From Mytilus californianus (Eukaryota; Mollusca; Bivalvia; Mytilida; Mytilidae): a stretch of 64,000 nucleotides of DNA. The position numbers and the translations under genes were made by a program. The first letter of the stretch is position 1; every line of letters starts with the position of its first letter. Below are positions 22,885-34,700 of this stretch, piece by piece. The notes under the pieces were generated by a model, which was not told the DNA's origin, did not search any database, and worked only from the letters and a program-made list of their open reading frames with translations. The stretch is from assembly GCF_021869535.1 (NCBI RefSeq), contig NW_026262659.1:5952001-6016000 (forward strand), given 5' to 3'.

Positions 22885-23567
22885 CGATACCTGTATCTTG
22901 GCATTGTTAATGACGTCTTTACACTAAATCCATTGGATGTTGAATGTGTACTGATTGATATTTTAGTCTTAGATGCATGATTTTATTATTGGTTGTTATT
23001 GGCTTTGAACTAGCTGTCAGTAACTGCGAGTGCTCTCAGATCTGTACTTAGTGTCTTTATTTTGTAGGGATGTATAAGTACCCTGCCACGTCCACTCTGA
23101 ATTTTTGTTACTTGTTTTTGTGCTTTTTTGTATCTATCTGATGAGTTAAGCCCTTTTCAACTGATTTTTATAGTGTTTTCATATGTGGTACTGTAACACC
23201 ACTGTCCCAGGTTATGGGAGGTTTGGGCATCCACTTTCATGTTTAACCCCGCCACATTCTGTATGTGCCTGTCCCAAGTCAGGAGACTGTAATTCAGTGG
23301 TAGTCGTTTGTTGCTGTATATCATATTTGTTTTTCGTTCATTATTTTGTACATAAATCAGGCCGTTAGTATTCTCGTTTGAATTGTTTTACACTTGTCAT
23401 TTCGGGGCCGTTTATAGCTGACTATAGCGGTATAGGTTTTACTTATTGTTGGAAGCCGTACGGTGACCCTTATATATATATATATATGTTAACTTCTACA
23501 TCATTTGGTCTCTTGTGGAGAGTTGTTTCATTGGCAATCATACAACATCTTCTTATTCTTATATTTA
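22885..23567 (-). repeat. Dispersed repeat family A, full-length copy
   Basis: It runs from 'gatacctgtatcttggcatt' to 'caatcatacaacatcttctt' on the plus strand, the same limits as 42142-42800. It contains a small TA run at 23471-23488. Confidence 0.8.
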
Positions 23568-23744
23568 TACTTATATTATTACTTTCGAACAATTTTGTTC
23601 CAAATAAATAAAGAATTTAGTCATCATGTGTAGTATTAACTGAAATATCGCAGCGTGACAAAAACAACGCTTTCACAATGTGTCAATTGAATTTTTCACG
23701 GTTTCTTTCGCATAAAGACTGAATTCCTGTTCTTACTAATTTAT

Positions 23745-23880
23745 ATAAAAGAGGCCGAAGATACCAAAAGGGAGAAGAAAACACGACGGAAAGAAAAACA
23801 ACAGTCTACAAAACACTTCATAAAAAACTAACAATTAGGGGTAATCTCAGGTACTTCGGAAAGGTTAGCAGATCCTGCTC
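23745..23880 (-). mobile_element. 3'-end fragment of the RT-tail retroelement family
   Basis: On the minus strand it has 'cttttggtatcttcgg' and 'ctaacctttccgaagtacct', equivalent to the 3' region of the coding copies. It may belong to the same broken element as 24190-24655, separated by about 300 bp of unrelated sequence. Confidence 0.45.
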
Positions 23881-24189
23881 AACATTTAAAAATCATGCTT
23901 CGTGATACTCCGTTTAAAATATGTTGATAAGTTATATCAAGTAATAAGGCATCACTACAAAGCGATAATTGACTCTTATCTTATCTAACCCTGAGACATC
24001 ACTTATTCGTAAAACTTCGGTCATGCTAATTATTAAACCATTAGACTAGTCCGAAATAGAAATTTGGAAATTAAAACATTTCGTGTGGCCAAGGGATAGA
24101 TAAGACTTGTTGTCGGTTATCGGTAAAAAAAACCGCAGGAATTAAACAAGTTAAAAGCCCAAAGAACAACAACCAAACCAAAGCAAGAG

Positions 24190-24655
24190 CAGCACGAAAA
24201 ACTCTTTTAAACAAAACTAGGAAATATGTCAGGAGCTCCGACAGGGCAAATCCTTTTCCAAAAGTAGCAGGCTTGGGTGGCTCTTAGTAAGTACACATTC
24301 AGTGTGCAGTCTTATTCGGCTATGTCACAATCAAGGAAAAGAGGACGGGAGAGTCGCTCAACAATTGGAACATATCCGTAATCATCTCTGACTCAGATAT
24401 TCCATAACGGTCAACCAACTCACTATAGCTTCCGTAAAATTTGCAAAGGAAATACCTTTACAGGAAGGAACCCTTGTAAACTGCAAGATTCTATCAAGAA
24501 ATCATGATAGGAATAGAAAGCTCTTGAATGGCATATCAAGTTGAAGATATATACTGCATATGCAGACGCTGCTGGTTTATTGCTACATAGAAATGGAAAG
24601 TACACAGTTGGAAAGCCGAAATCATCTATTTTATCGTAAGGGTGTTCTAATCAAC
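24190..24655 (-). pseudogene. Retroelement reverse-transcriptase C-terminal tail, degraded
   Basis: The minus-strand translation includes 'FPFLCSNKPAASAYAVYI', then 'YHDFLIE'. It continues after frame damage into sequence matching the 'grhHELVDhYGi' block of the copy at 54245. From memory, this arrangement is the region downstream of the RT palm domain in metazoan retroelements common in bivalves. The copy is 5'-truncated (no catalytic RT motif), has several lesions and is certainly inactive. The exact retroelement class is not determined. Confidence 0.55.
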
Positions 24656-24849
24656 CGATCCTGATTATCAATTATATAGTTCGTGTTTGTCCATTTACAA
24701 AATTAAGCCACATTTTTTGGGACATTTTTATCTTATTATTTCTATATTTTTTTGTATATATCTCATGAAAACTTTTTTTGTTTCGGAGCACGCTTGATTG
24801 AAGCAGTACATTATAAATGTTTGTGTCCCCGAGGATATCATCAGCTCAG

Positions 24850-25125
24850 TAGTCAGTATTTCGGTACTGACAAGATTTATAACAAACCTTTCTAAAATTG
24901 TCCGTTTATAAATTTTGAAATTATAAAGAAACTAAGGTTTCAACTCCCTCGGGCAAAGTTGACCTTAGATGAATTTGGTTATTTTAAAAGGCACTTTTTG
25001 GTCATATAGTTCTTCAACTGTTTCGGTTCTTATACATCCTCGGCTTTCAAATATTCGGATTTGAGCGTTCCTGATGAAGGTAAATCCAGAAAAGCGATTC
25101 GAACGCATGAAATTGATAACGTGTT
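24850..25125 (+). repeat. Dispersed repeat family D copy
   Basis: It has 'caactccctcgggcaaagtt', 'gaccttagatgaatttgg', 'tcctcggctttcaaatattc' and 'gaaaagcgattcgaacgca' in the family order. This is the clearest copy in the window. Confidence 0.75.
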
Positions 25126-25182
25126 GTTTTCGTTTTTTTTAAGTAAATTGTGTCATTGTTCTACACATTTATAACCCTTTCA

Positions 25183-26580
25183 GGCAAAGATAATCAAGAC
25201 ATAACCAAGCTTGTCAGTCCTAACATAGCCAAACATAACTACGGAATGTGTCAGCTAAGATATAACCAGGCTTGTCCGTCCTAACATAGCCAATAATAAC
25301 TACAAAATGTGTCAGCTAAGATATAACCAGGCTTGTCAGTCCTAATATAGCCAGTAATAACTACGAAATGTATCAGCTAAGATATAACCAGGCTTGTCAG
25401 TCCTAACATAACCAATAATAACTACGGAATGTGTCAGCTAAGATATAACCAGGCTTGTCAGTACTTACATAGCCAATAATAACTACGAAAAATGTCAGCT
25501 AAGATATAACCATGCTTGTCAGTCCTAACATAGCCAATAATAACTACGAAATGTGTCAGCTAAGATATAACCAGGCTTGTCAGTCCTAACATAGCCAATA
25601 ATAACTACGAAATGTGTCGGCTAAGATATAACCAGGCTTGTCAGTCCTAACATAGCCAAATATAACTACGAAATGTGTCAGCTAAGATATAACCAGGCTT
25701 GTAAGTCCTAACATGGCCAAATATAACTACGAAATGTGTCAGCTAAGATATAACCAGGCGTATCAGTCCTAACATAGCCAATAATAACTACGAAATGTGT
25801 CGGCTAAGATATAACCAGACTTATCAGTCCTAACATAGCCAATAATAACTACGAAATGTGTCAGCTAAGATATAACCAGGCTCATCAGTCCTAACATAGC
25901 CAATAATAACTACGAAATGTGTCAGCTAAGATATAACCAGGCTTATCAGTCGTAGCATAGCCAATAATATCTACAAAATGTGTCAGCTAAGACATAACTA
26001 GGCTTGTCAGTCCTAACATAGCCAATAACAACTACGAAATGTGTCAGCTAAGATATAACCAGGCTTGTCAGTCCTAACATAACCAATAATAACTACGAAA
26101 TGTGTAAGCTAAGATATAACTAGGCTTATCAGTCCTAACAAAGCCACCATTACCACGAAATGTGTCAGCTAATATATAACCAGGCTTATTAGTCCTAACA
26201 TAGCCAATAATAACTACGAAATGTGTCAGCTAAGATATAACTAGGCTTATTAGTCCTAACATAGCCAATAATAACTACGAAATGTGTCAGCTGATATAAC
26301 CAGGCTTATCAGTCCTAACATAGCCAAAAATAAATGCGAAATGTGTCAGCTAAGATATAACCAGGCTTGTCAGTCCTAACATAGCCAATAATAACTACGA
26401 AATGTGTCAGCTAAGATATAACCAGGCTTATCAGTCCTAACATAGCCAATAATAACTACAAAATGTGTCAGCTAAGATATAACCAGGCTTGTCAGCCCTA
26501 ACATAGCCAATAATAACTACGAAATGTGTAAGCCAAGATATAACCAGGCTTATCAGTCGTAACATAGCCAATAAATAACT
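25183..26580 (+). repeat. 61 bp satellite, about 23 copies
   Basis: The monomer is about 61 bp: 'gtgtcagctaagatataacc' then 'aggcttgtcagtcctaacat' then 'agccaataataactacgaaa'. Monomers differ by scattered substitutions (such as 'cttgtcag' versus 'cttatcag') and one short deletion near 26290. One more monomer lies beyond an inserted repeat at 26870-26925. The unit is not a multiple of three, so it gives no long ORFs. Confidence 0.95.
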
Positions 26581-26582
26581 AC

Positions 26583-26868
26583 CATGTTTAACCACGCCGC
26601 ATGTTTGCGTCTGTCCCAAGTCAGGAGCCTCTGGCCTTTGTTAGTCTTGTATTTTTTTTTATTTTAGTTCATTTATATGTTTCGGAGTTTAGTGTTACGT
26701 CCATTTTCACTGAACTAGTACACATTTTTGTTTAGGGGACAGCTGAAACCCGCCTCCGGGTGCGGGATTTTTTCGCTGTGTTGAAGACCCATTGGTGGCC
26801 TTGGGCTGTTTTCTGCTCTTTGGTCGGGTTTTTGTCTCTATGACACGTTCCCCATTTCCATTCTTAAT
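26583..26868 (+). repeat. Dispersed repeat family C, fullest copy, inserted in the satellite
   Basis: It begins with 'catgtttaaccacgccgcat', 'gtcccaagtcaggagcct' and 'ggcctttgttagtcttgta', and continues through 'cgggtgcgggat' to 'cccatttccattcttaat'. It sits between satellite monomers, so it inserted into the array. Its first 55 bp matches an internal block of family A. Confidence 0.8.
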
Positions 26869-26869
26869 G

Positions 26870-26925
26870 TTATTATCAGTCTTAACACAGCCAATGATAA
26901 CTACGAAATGTGTCAGCTAAAAGGA
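26870..26925 (+). repeat. Last monomer of the 61 bp satellite
   Basis: 'cagtcttaacacagccaatg' to 'aaatgtgtcagctaa' is one monomer separated from the array by the family C insertion. Confidence 0.85.
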
Positions 26926-27054
26926 CGTATTCATTTAGCCTTTATTCCTAAAATTGAATGAAAATTTAAAAAAAAAAAAAACACAACAAGAAAGGTGTCA
27001 CATGTGGAGCAGGATTCAGAGTTCTTTCTATATATTGCTAAAAAGTAGAAAAGA

Positions 27055-27115
27055 CGACATTGTCTCTTGTGGAGAGTTGTCTCATTGGCAATCATACCAC
27101 ATCTTCTTTTTTGTA
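27055..27115 (-). repeat. Dispersed repeat family A, 60 bp end fragment
   Basis: The plus strand reads 'tctcttgtggagagttgtct' and 'caatcataccacatcttct', the conserved family end only. Confidence 0.7.
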
Positions 27116-27189
27116 TTGGTACTCATTTATTTCTGTAACAACTGGTATAGGTACCAGATATGCGTCCCTCTCGTCGAGTTGTCCCTTTA

Positions 27190-27755
27190 TTCACTATGAG
27201 AAAGATATCATAAAGTAGACTCGAAATAAGGACGCTATAATTCAGCTCCTAATTGTGAACTTTCCATTTCTATGTAGCAAAATTCCGGCAGCGTTGGCAT
27301 ATAGAGTATATATGTCCCAGTTGATACAATATCCCAGAGGTTGCATTTCTTATTATGATTTCCTTAATAGAGGATTGCTGTTCACAGGGAAGCTATCAAA
27401 CCAAGAGCTCAAAGTTGTGTTGTTGAAATCATCCCTTCGAAAATTTTAAGGACGCCTTCACCCGTTGGTTGACCATTATGGAATATCTGTTTCACAGATG
27501 ACGACGGATATTTTCAATTTGTCGTAACCACAATCCCGTCCTCTTTTTCTCGAATATGAACTACCGATTAAGATTTTATCAACGAGTTTGTACTTACATG
27601 AGCAACAAGAAAGGTGTCACATGTGGAGCAGGATCTGATTACTCTTCCGGAGCACCTGAAATCACCCCTCCCCCCCCCCCCCCCCCCCACGGTGCCTTGC
27701 CGCTAAGAGTTTATTTTCGAGTTTGAATGCTCCTTTGGTATCATTCGCCTCTCTG
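27190..27755 (+). pseudogene. Retroelement reverse-transcriptase C-terminal tail, truncated
   Basis: The ORF at 27255-27449 reads 'NFPFLCSKIPAALAYRVYMS' and then 'FLNRGLLFTGKLSNQ', matching the copies at 54245 and 24190. After a stop the reading continues, in pieces, into 'ttggttgaccattatggaat' and the family's 3' region ('atgtggagcaggatctg', 'tccggagcacctgaaatcac'), which is broken by a C run. No RT catalytic core is present. The phrase 'aagaaaggtgtcacatgtgg' also occurs at about 26992, so a second fragment or local duplication lies just upstream. Confidence 0.6.
27670..27688 (+). repeat. 19-base C homopolymer
   Basis: An uninterrupted C run inside the 3' region of the retroelement relic, where related copies read 'atcacccctagtttttgg'-like sequence. 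It probably arose by slippage of a short C run. Confidence 0.9.
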
Positions 27756-28794
27756 TTAAACTAAGACTCATGTGAAATTGTGTTCTTTTATGTATTTTCA
27801 GTTGAACCTGCTACATATATGTTTCACATATTCAGCCAAAACCGATATAATTCCTACAGATATTTTTATTCTCAGACATCATTAGATTAGTATTGATGAT
27901 GAGCGTACACATATCTCTTTGTTGACCTTACATTTAAAATTTCCTTTGAAGGGATGCAAAACTTACCATATTTTTGCATTAATGATTTAACTCTGAAAAC
28001 ACTTTAAAATGTAAGTGATCTCGAGATGGCACTAACGGAGGAAAAGATTAATGATAAATGTCGAGACCGGTACGGAAATCATAGAGACATCTTATATTTG
28101 TGAAATGTTTTTACATCCTTATAATTCCTCTTTTAATCTATGTTTTCTTAAATATATTTCTAAAATTATTTGCATTTAAATGTTGTTGATTTTATCGCAC
28201 TTTAACACTAGTCAATACTATTTGAAAGACTTTTATCAGCATGCAAATGCTATTTACATATTTGTATCATTTTATTTAGTTTCTGTCTCAATTACCATAT
28301 TGATGTAAACGTTCTATTTAATATAAACAAAAAATAAACAAAAAAACAAACAAATGTTAATCAAAGATCTGAAATTGTCTAGTGCTTTGTAGGAAGTTGG
28401 AGCATTTGTTCGGAACAATATATAGTTTTTAACTCAGATAAAGATTTCATGAAGTAATTTTGTAGATTTTCAATAACTATATGTACATCAACGTAGACAG
28501 GTTTACTAAGCATACTAAAAATAGTAGTCGAAAGGAAACAAATAATACAGTTACTCTAAATTTATTAGGATTATTAACTAAGTTACTACCGCCACAGGGG
28601 ACCCCCAACCCCCCCAACCCCTCAAAAAAAAGAACGAAAGAAAAAAGACGAAAAAACGCTTACACATATTGCTATTGCATCTGCACTGTTCGTTAATAAT
28701 AATACAACGAAATTTGTTTTCAAAAGCCAGAAAAAAAGAAATGTCTGAATACAATTAACAAATTGTTATTTCATAACTTTTAATTTTGACTTAC
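27756..28794 (-). other. Putative first intron of the GPCR gene (start) and non-coding DNA
   Basis: The donor 'gtaagtc' (minus strand, from 28794) begins here. No TM3-TM7 exon or acceptor-exon structure is recognisable between here and the window's left edge. Confidence 0.5.
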
Positions 28795-29110
28795 CTTGAA
28801 GATATCGGATAGCGACGCACATAAACTCTCCAAATATGAAGTTCCTCAAAAGTAACGGAATGAGAGTAAAAGGCATACAGAATACTGCTAACAGTAAATC
28901 ACTGATGGCGAGGTTTAACAGGAAAACGTTAGTTATTGTCCGCATCCTCCGGTTTTGAAATAGTGTTAGTATAACTAAAGAATTTCCCATCACCGAAAGA
29001 AGGAAAATTATCGCATACAATGGTATTCTAATATTCCCATCGGCATCAAAAAAATCCCTTTCAAAAGTCCCGTTCGAGGAATTCGACACGTTCTGTGCTG
29101 TGAAACTCAT
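28795..29110 (-). CDS. Cholecystokinin/sulfakinin receptor-like GPCR, first coding exon
   Basis: This exon encodes 105 residues plus one base of a rhodopsin-family peptide receptor of the plasma membrane. The ATG at 29110-29108 has A at -3. An upstream in-frame extension lacks an ATG. N-terminal sequons are N7-V-S, N10-S-S and N13-G-T. TM1 spans about residues 29-52 with the family G-N (N43). The intracellular loop 1 reads 'NRRMRTITNVFLLNLAISDL'. TM2 carries the conserved L-A-x-x-D (D71) and 'FCMPFTLIP'. Residues 91-98 'FIFGEFMC' end at the cysteine expected at the top of TM3 (C98). This wording is closest, from memory, to CCK/gastrin receptors, which bind sulfated peptides and usually couple to Gq. 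The exon ends CAA-G|gtaagt, a phase-1 donor within a Gly codon. TM3-TM7 are not in the window, so it is partial. A related peptide receptor, or an orphaned exon, is possible. Confidence 0.85.
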
Positions 29111-30746
29111 TTTTGTAAAATAAAACGCATAAATACAATTCAAAAATTATTTGTACAAATATGTTTGTATATTTAAATTATATCCGGTTTGTCAGTACTC
29201 CAATGTAATTTGTCGTATGTCCTATGGCTTACTGATCATTGGTTTAGATTGCCTAGAGTTAAAACATTCACTCGTCAATGGAAACCATGTGATTTTCATG
29301 TAAATATCAGTTAACCTTCTAACAATGTACACATGAAATATAAATTGAATGCTTATCGGCTTAAGATAGTTCTATAAACTGTTATTTGATTTTCCAATCA
29401 CCAATTTGGATGTACAAATTAGAAATAGCAAAAACTATTCGGTGTTATGGAAATCAATGTATTGCATATTTCTGAGAAAAAGAAATGATAACGTCATCGA
29501 AATATTAACACGTTATCTCTAACAGTAACAGTAACAGTAATTCATTTTGTTTAATGATGCTTCGATTAATTCATTTCGGTTTGCACAAAAAAAAAAAAAG
29601 ACAAAAAACAAAAAAATGCAAAAACATATGTTGTATAAATAGTGTGTGAAGTCTTGATAGAATGCAACAGATGATAATACAAGATTGATTCTGACAGATC
29701 ACGCACTATTAAAGTAGAGATTAATATTTATCACTTGATATCGAGAAACGTAACTGTGCGAGGATATGTATTTACACATTACATTCCAATAATACAATTC
29801 TACCGGGATGCAAAACCATATGCATTTATTTCTTTTCGTTTTCACGCTTTTGATAAAACCTTTTTTTACTTACTGTAATGTAAGTTATATTCTTCTTCTT
29901 TTTAACATTAATTCAATTTCCTTATATTAGTTTAAAGTCATATGAAACGAGTTTCTTGAAATTATAACGTTAAGGGTATTTTTTAAGCAATTCATGTATA
30001 TATACTATACTAAGTCCTCTATGCACGATTCTTCACAATAATTACGAATCCATAACAAATAATCGACTAAATTATTTCATTCAGTGAAAACTAAACCTGC
30101 TTATTAACTTTTGTATTTTATTGTCGAGGTTTATCTTACTTATTGTCACCATGAAAGATAATCAACACAAAAACATGGAGCACGTGAAAAATAAGTGAGA
30201 TAATAGACATTCAATAGAGCGATGATAATTATATTTTCCATGCGTATCTATATGGGAACATTTCCATATAACAAAAATGAACTGCCGTATTCTTGTTCAA
30301 GTATCTATTCTAGCACTGTTCGGCTGGCATCAGAATTTCTCAATCTTAAATCGTTTTTCAAGTATTAAACTATATCTAGATTCCCATCGAAATAGAGTGG
30401 CAAGCTCATGTTTCTCAGTATATGCATTCAATATGTATGATTATGTTTAACAGAAATAACGCAATTTTTACAGATCATTTAAAAGAAAATTTGCCTTAAG
30501 TATATGTCGAAATAAAATCATTAAAGAAACATATTCCTACACTGTATCTCATCTGATACCTTGATATTTCCCAATTCTCGGCAAGCCACGCGTTTTAAAA
30601 CTTGAAAATGAGTGAAGAAATATCGTATCCCACTCGATGAAGTGATATCTCTTCTATGAAAATTGAATGATTTTGACGTCTTTTTGCATATTATCTGTAC
30701 AAGTTAAGGTTTTCTGTGTGACCCTACCATTTGAAATTGCAACATA
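29111..30746. other. 5' flank of the GPCR exon
   Basis: It presumably holds the 5' UTR and possibly promoter or upstream exons on the minus strand, but no TATA box or start can be fixed by eye. A 13-base A run lies at 29587-29599. No repeat family was recognised. Confidence 0.4.
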
Positions 30747-31081
30747 CACAGGGAAATTTCACTCACATCAAGTTCACGTGAATTTAGATTCATGTGAATC
30801 TCACGTGAAATTCACGTGAATTTCACCTCAAACGAGCTTAAACTTGAAACTCACGTGAAATCAATCTTTAGAATAAAGTAAGTCAAATAACATATAAATT
30901 TTCAAATTTTATTAAAATCATGAAAAATACCATCTTTTTTTGTAAAGTTCATGTGAGATTCAGGTAAATTTTCACGTGAATTTCATGAATAACCTCATCT
31001 GAGGTGAATCTCACGTGGAATTTTTCACGTGAATTTCAAGTGAGTTGCATGTGAAATTCACTTGAGCAAATGTTGCCTGTG
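30747..31081. mobile_element. 335 bp inverted-repeat element rich in CACGTG, flanked by TA
   Basis: The ends are inverse: 'cacagggaaatttcac' and 'gcaaatgttgcctgtg' (inverse cacaggcaacatttgc). They are bounded by TA on both sides (30745-30746, 31082-31083), as for Tc1/mariner-type MITEs. The body is built of 'ttcacgtgaat' palindromes, with seven exact CACGTG sites at 30775, 30802, 30813, 30852, 30973, 31012 and 31026. It lies about 1.6 kb upstream of the GPCR start codon. CACGTG is the canonical E-box bound by bHLH factors. Regulatory use is inference. Confidence 0.7.
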
Positions 31082-31083
31082 TA

Positions 31084-31761
31084 ATAAAGCAAAACTTTTA
31101 TGTCGTATTTCGGACCATAACTAAATTATAACTGCTAAAATAAATCCAGGGTGAGTAGTTATAGTTATAACAAACAAAAGTAAACATATAGAATGAGAAA
31201 TTTATTTAAATCGATTGAGGGACTTTTATGACAATTGCCTTAGTTTGAAATAATTACAAGAAAACTTGACTTTACCCCTACAAACATTTTCTCGTCACAA
31301 TTTTAAGACTGCATGATCTTTACAAATACATGAACAAATTAACAGTGACGAATCCACTATAACATGACAATAATTCTTAAATCTAACGGCGATATTTTAA
31401 TGATTTCAATATTGGTTATTTTTATTTTGTAAAAGCTGTCAAATTTTGCTACTTTGAAACATTAATTGTGAAGGAAATAGTTCATTAATTTTCACTGATA
31501 AACACAACATCTAACTACGATAACTATATATAACTACCGACGTGGGAGGACAGAAAGCAGATTGACAAAGGAATTTAATTAATTTGACTTTGTTGTACAA
31601 ATGGATTGAAATATCAACGAAGAACATTATCTTTGAATCAGATGTATGTATATGTCACAGTTTAAATCAAATCACTTAGCATTTCAGGAACACATTAAGT
31701 GTGACACAGGAAAGTGAGAAATTATCATGAGGATTTCCTACAACAAAACAAAGCGTAAAAT
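31084..31761. other. AT-rich gap, nothing recognised
   Basis: No repeat family or ORF of note. It separates the E-box element from the 51 bp satellite. Confidence 0.4.
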
Positions 31762-34700
31762 CAGTTAGTTTATTTCTACCTAGTATCTGTCCATAATACT
31801 TTAAATCTAATGGTTACAGTCAGTTAATGTCTACCAAGTACCTGTCAATAATACATTAAGCCTTATGCTTACCGTTAATCTCTACCTAGTATCTGTCCAT
31901 AATACTTAAAATCTAATGGTTACAGTCAGTTAATGTCTACCATGTACCTGTCCATAATACATAAAGTCTTGTGCTTACAGTTAATCTCTACCTTGTATCA
32001 GTCCATAATACCTTAAATCTTATGGTTACAGTTAATCTCTACCTTGTATCAGTCCATAATACCTTAAGTCTTGTGCTTACAGTTAATCTCTACCTAGTAT
32101 CTGTCCATATAATACCTTAAATCTTATGGTTACAGTCAGTTAATGTCTACCTAGTACCTGTCCATAATACCTTAAATGTTATCGTTACAGTTAATCTGAA
32201 CCCAGTTTAAGTCCATAATACTTGAAATCTTATGGAAACAGTAAATCTCTACCTTGAATCAGTCCATAATACCTTTAATCTTATGGTAACAGTTAATCTC
32301 TACCTTGTATCAGTCCATAATACTTTAAATCTTAAGGTTACAGTTAATCTCTACCCAGTATCTGTCCAAAATACCTTAAATCCTATGGTGACCGTTAATC
32401 CCTACCCAGTATCTTTCCATAATACCTTAAATTTTATGGTAACATTTAATCTCTTCCTAGTATCTGTCCATAATACTAGTACCTTAAATCTTATGGTAAC
32501 AGTTAACCTCTTCCTTGTATCAGTCTATAATACTTTAAATCTTAAGGTTACAGTTAATCTCTACCCAGTATCTGTCCATAATACCTTAAATCCTATGGTA
32601 ACCGTTAATCTCTACCCAGTATCTGTCCATAATACCTTACATTTTATGGTAACATTTAATCTCTACCTAGTATCTGTCCATAAACCTTAAATTTTATGGT
32701 AACATTTAATCTCTTCCTAGTATCAGTCCATAATACTAGTACCTTAAATCTTATGGTAACAGTTAACCTCTTCCTTGTATCAGTCCATAATACATTAAAT
32801 CTTATGGTAACAGTTAATCTCTACCTTGTATCAGTCCATTATATCTGAAATCATATGGTAACAGTTAATCTCTTCCTTGTATCAGTCCATAATAACTTAA
32901 ATCTTAAGGTAACAGTTAATCTCTACCTTGTATCAGTCCATAATACCTTAAATCTTAAGGTTACAGTTAATCTGGACCCAGTATCAGTCCATAATACCTT
33001 AAATCTTATGGTAACAGTTAATCTCTACCTTGTATCAGTCCATAATACCTTAAATCTTATGGTAACAGTTAATCTCTACCTTGTATCAGTCCGTAATACC
33101 TTAAATCTTATGATAACAGTTAATCTCTACCTTGTATCAGTCCATAATACTTTAAATCTTATGGTAACAGTTAATCTCTACCTTGTATCAATCCATAATA
33201 CCTTAAATCTTATGGTAACAGTTAATCTCTACCTTGTATCAATCCATAATACCTTAAATCTTATGGTAACAGTTAATCTCTACCTTGTATCAGTCCATAA
33301 TACCATAAATCTTATGGTAACAGTTAATCTCTACCTTGTATCAGTCCATAATACCATAAATCTTATGGTGACAGTTAATCTCTACCCTGTATCAGTCCAT
33401 AATACTTTAAATCTTATGGTAACAGTTAATCTCACCTTCTATCAGTCCATAATACCTTAAATCTTATGTTAAAAGTTAATCTCTACCTTGTATTAGTCCA
33501 TAATACCTTAAATCTTATGGTAACAGTTAATCTCTACCTTGTATCAGTCCATAATACCTTAAATCCTATGGTAACAGTTAATCTCTACCTTGTATCAGTC
33601 CATAATACCTTAAATGTTATCGTTACAGTTATTCTGAACCCAGTTTAAGTCCATAATACTTGAAATCTTATGGAAACAGAATATCTCTACCTTGAATCAG
33701 TCCATAATACCTTTAATCGTATGGTAACAGTTAATCTCTACCTTGTATCAGTCCATAATACTTTAAATCTTAAGGTTACAGTTAATCTCTACCCAGTATC
33801 TGTCCATAATACCTTAAATCCTATGGTAACCGTTAATCTCTACCCAGTATCTGTCCATAATACCTTAAATTTTATGGTAACATTTAATCTCTACCTAGTA
33901 TCTGTCCATAATACTAGTACCTTAAATCTTATGGTAACAGTTAACCTCTTCCTTGTATCAGTCCATAATACTTTAAATCTTAAGGTTACAGTTAATCTCT
34001 ACCCAGTATCTGTCCATAATACCTTAAATCCTATGGTAACCGTTAATCTCTACCAAGTATCTGTCCATAATACCTTAAATTTTATGGTAACATTTAATCT
34101 CTACCTAGTATCTGTCCATAATACTAGTACCTTAAATCTTATGGTAACAGTTAACCTCTTCCTTGTATCAGTCCATAATACATTAAATCTTATGGTAACA
34201 GTTAATCTCTACCTTGTATCAGTCCATTATATCTGAAATCTTATGATAACAGTTAATCTGGACCTTGTATCAGTCCATAATATTTTAAAACTTATGGTAA
34301 CAGTTAATCTATACCTTGTATCAGTCCATAATACCTTAAATCTTATGGTAACAGTTAATCTGGACCCAGTATCTGTCCATAATACTTTAAATCTTATGGT
34401 AACAGTTAATCTGGACCCAGTATCAGTCCATAATACCTTAAATCTTATGGTAACAGTTAATCTCTACCTTGTATCAGTCCATAATACCTTAAATCTTATG
34501 GTAACAGTTAATCTCTACCTTGTATCTGTCCATAATACCTTAAATCTTATGGTAACAGTTAATCTCTACCCTGTATCAGTCCATAATACCTTAAATCTTA
34601 TGGTAACAGTTAATCTCTACCTTGTATCTGTCCATAATACCTTAAATCTTATGGTAACAGTTAATCTCTACCTTGTATCAGTCCATAATACCTTAAATCT

